From contig NZ_FOZZ01000015.1 of NCBI RefSeq assembly GCF_900116225.1, forward strand, positions 1 through 64,000: a stretch of DNA of 64,000 nt, given 5' to 3'. This document shows positions 62,637 to 64,000 of this stretch, one piece after another. Both the position numbers and the translations under genes were made by a program. This DNA is from Sphingobacterium wenxiniae. Its GTDB lineage: Bacteria > Bacteroidota > Bacteroidia > Sphingobacteriales > Sphingobacteriaceae. The notes below the pieces were generated by a model. That model had not been told where the DNA came from and ran no database searches. It saw nothing but the letters and a program-made list of their open reading frames with translations. How positions within the stretch are numbered: the first letter of the stretch is position 1; each line of letters opens with the position of its first letter.

Positions 62637-62703
62637 AAAGGTGTAAAAAAAGGACAGATTTAGGGGAGCCTCAGAAATGCTCCTGTCCTTTTTTTACACC
62701 TTT
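62637..62703. repeat. Perfect 21-bp inverted repeat hairpin
   Basis: Arms 62637-62657 and 62683-62703 are exact reverse complements (AAAGGTGTAAAAAAAGGACA... and its mirror). An inner stem GGAGC/GCTCC lies in the 25-bp interior. The A-run and T-run make it look like a bidirectional terminator, but no gene ends here on the plus strand. Confidence 0.8.
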
Positions 62704-62730
62704 ACATATCTGAATTTTAAGAAAAAAGAA

Positions 62731-62772
62731 CTAAAAAAGCCCGTTTAAATTATTTAAAACAGCTTTTTTAGC
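62731..62772. terminator. Terminator-like hairpin
   Basis: CTAAAAAAGC and GCTTTTTTAG are perfect arms around a 22-bp AT-rich interior. Position is between the exported-protein gene promoter side and the 21-bp repeat array. Confidence 0.45.
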
Positions 62773-62806
62773 TAAATGTTTTCGCATTCTGCAAAAGCAG
62801 GCGAGG

Positions 62807-63232
62807 TACCTCTTCTGACAAAACAGCTATCTCTTCTAACAAAACAGATACCTCTTCTGATAAAATAGCTACCTCTTCTGATAAAACAGCTACCTCGTTT
62901 ATCATAAGAGCTAGCTTCCCGAACAGACAAGCTGTCTCTTATGTGTCGGAAGCTAGCTCCGCAATTGGAAAAGCAATCTTTCCTGACTAAAGTGCTATCT
63001 CAACAGAAATTTAAGATAGCTCTCAGAAGGGCGAAGATAGCTAGATAGACAGAAGAGACAGCTCGTAGCTTTCAAGAGCTATCTCTTATAAGGAAGTAGC
63101 TAGCTCGGACAACAAAACAGCTGTCTTTCAAGACAGGGAAGATAGCTCCGTAGACAGCAGAGATAGCTCTTATTTCAAAACAGCTATCTCTGCTGACAAA
63201 GAAGCTATCTCTGCTGACAAAGAAGCTATCTC
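62807..63232. repeat. Twenty-unit array with exact 21-bp period
   Basis: Every 21 bp the word AGC-TA(T/C/G)CTC, or a close variant, recurs at 62807, 62828, 62849 and so on to 63227, with no insertion or deletion over 420 bp. The 12-13 bases between vary widely. The first four and last two units are most alike (TTCTGACAAAAC, TGCTGACAAAGA). All frames contain stops. On the minus strand one frame reads heptads of the type E-(V/I/L)-A-x-L-S-E, broken by several stops. Confidence 0.9.
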
Positions 63233-63520
63233 AAAAGGCCTGTATTATTCCCTAATCCTACCAGCTTTCCGTCATGTCATGCAGAAATTAAAGTATGGGA
63301 GTTCATCAAGGCATTATATAATTCATTTGGCTTGTTTGCTGAACTCCATTCATTCGCTGTGTATAATTCGATTATATCTTCAATTTTTATATCTCGCCTC
63401 TCGGATATTTGTATCGTCATGTTGTATACTCCTTATTTTTACCTCTCAACATTTTTTACTTCTCGCTCTTCTTCGGCTTTGCACCGTGAAAAAATTGTTC
63501 GGTGGTGCGACCAACTCAAA
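63233..63520. other. Intergenic region without a recognisable gene
   Basis: Two overlapping short frames are open on the plus strand, but they have no family likeness, no leader and no start context, so they are left out. The stretch is the 3' flank of the TPR gene. Confidence 0.4.
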
Positions 63521-64000
63521 TTAGTTCAATTTCTTTAGACGTTCTTTTGCTGCAGGGATGACGTCATCATCTTCCTCATAATTCTCAATCACACTTTTCA
63601 ACGTGCTCTTCGCCTGGAAGTTATCACCTTTGCGTGCATAAGTGTCCGCAAGCAGAATGAAGCTCTTGGCCACCCAATAGTCATGTGACCCCATGTTGTT
63701 GATCACATCAAAGGCTGTCTCTTGGGCTTTATTGTATTCTTTGTTTTCATACTGCAGTTGCCCTATGCGGTACCGTGCTTCTGCGCCGACTGCCGTTTGG
63801 CTCTTCTGCGCCGCCAGATTCAGTTCTTTCGTGGCAGAAGACACATTTCCTTCCTGCAGCATGGCCCGCGCACTGTACAAGTGTGCTTTGGCAATATCGT
63901 CTTCGGATGATCTGTCGTAATTCTTTATCAAATTCGCATACTTGGTCACTTGCTCAAAGTCACCGATTTGAAAATAACAGATCATCAGGTTCGTTACCGC
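63521..64000 (-). CDS. TPR-repeat protein, C-terminal part (gene continues beyond the window)
   Basis: The frame is open through the right edge (…AVTNLMICYFQIGDFEQV), so the true start lies outside. The visible 160 residues are tetratricopeptide repeats: AKAHLYSARAMLQEGNVSSA, AEARYRIGQLQYENKEYNKA, AKSFILLADTYARKGDNFQA, then a short tail PAAKERLKKLN. Long TPR proteins of this kind in Bacteroidota are usually periplasmic scaffolds. Confidence 0.88.
   Translation of the reverse strand, partial: AVTNLMICYFQIGDFEQVTKYANLIKNYDRSSEDDIAKAHLYSARAMLQEGNVSSATKELNLAAQKSQTAVGAEARYRIGQLQYENKEYNKAQETAFDVINNMGSHDYWVAKSFILLADTYARKGDNFQAKSTLKSVIENYEEDDDVIPAAKERLKKLN

Noticed and set aside
62807..63232. CRISPR array
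   Set aside because: The unit is 21 bp with a short conserved core and no 28-36 bp repeat plus unique spacer structure, and no cas gene is nearby.
62807..63232. Functional heptad-repeat coiled-coil gene on either strand
   Set aside because: Several stop codons interrupt every frame, including the heptad-like frame on the minus strand.
63279..63538. Two overlapping short plus-strand frames before the TPR gene
   Set aside because: Low complexity, no start context, and they run into the 3' end of the TPR gene.

Overview
The window looks like a chromosomal segment of a member of the Bacteroidota, most likely Sphingobacteriaceae (Sphingobacterium/Pedobacter-like). Reasons: a SusC/SusD pair driven by an ECF sigma factor and a FecR anti-sigma factor, promoters of the TTTG-N19-TAnnTTTG type, AT-rich intergenic DNA, and Bacteroidota-type families (DUF4890, split LysO, GH2, lipoprotein FKBP). 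No plasmid or phage backbone gene is visible. Calls rest on reading motifs in the sequence; no database search was run.

Region 1 (1-12190) is the most unusual part: an integron-like gene cassette array with no integrase in view, which would presumably lie to the left. Each full cassette starts with GTTRRRY-like bases (for example GTTATCTG, GTTGGCGG, GTTAGCTG, GTTGGTGG) and ends with the exact reverse complement (CAGATAAC, CCGCCAAC, CAGCTAAC, CCACCAAC). An attC-like imperfect palindrome follows and closes on the next GTT. Cargo: a frameshifted DUF6414-like gene, a frameshifted AraC regulator with an intact dihydrofolate-reductase-family gene, a methionine aminopeptidase, a GyrI/Cass2-like effector-binding protein, an unknown protein, a secreted Ntn-hydrolase, and a 4.9 kb five-gene cassette (AraC, PPC-domain protein, MRJP/SMP-30-like protein, two aldo/keto reductases). 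Between cassettes lie gene-less 128-bp mini-cassettes, identical where complete, that fold into a branched cruciform. Two are shortened at the same base, and the cassettes behind them have lost their 5' core site.

Region 2 (12191-15600) holds the array end, a membrane-protein gene with an in-frame stop, tRNA-Leu(CAA) with a clear promoter and terminator, a Spy/CpxP-like DUF4890 protein and a periplasmic DinB-like protein.

Region 3 (15593-33561) is a glycan-use locus: ECF sigma, FecR, SusC with an N-terminal STN domain, SusD, sulfatase and a GH36-like hydrolase. A split LysO-type exporter follows, then a minus-strand galT-galK-galM-GH2 cluster. The parts suggest sensing, import and desulfation of a sulfated galactoside with galactose entering the Leloir pathway; the substrate is an inference.

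Region 4 (33877-64000) is mostly core genome: aquaporin, a D-amino-acid type operon (GntP permease, RidA, D-threonine aldolase-like enzyme, M19 dipeptidase), histidine kinase, asparaginase, TatD, FKBP, NrnA, a large anchored propeller protein, DUF423, PriA, a LutB-like protein with broken Fe-S motifs, AspS, an M48 protease, YidC and PyrG. The right end has small hypothetical genes and a striking non-coding array of twenty exact 21-bp periods (62807-63232) before a truncated TPR gene.
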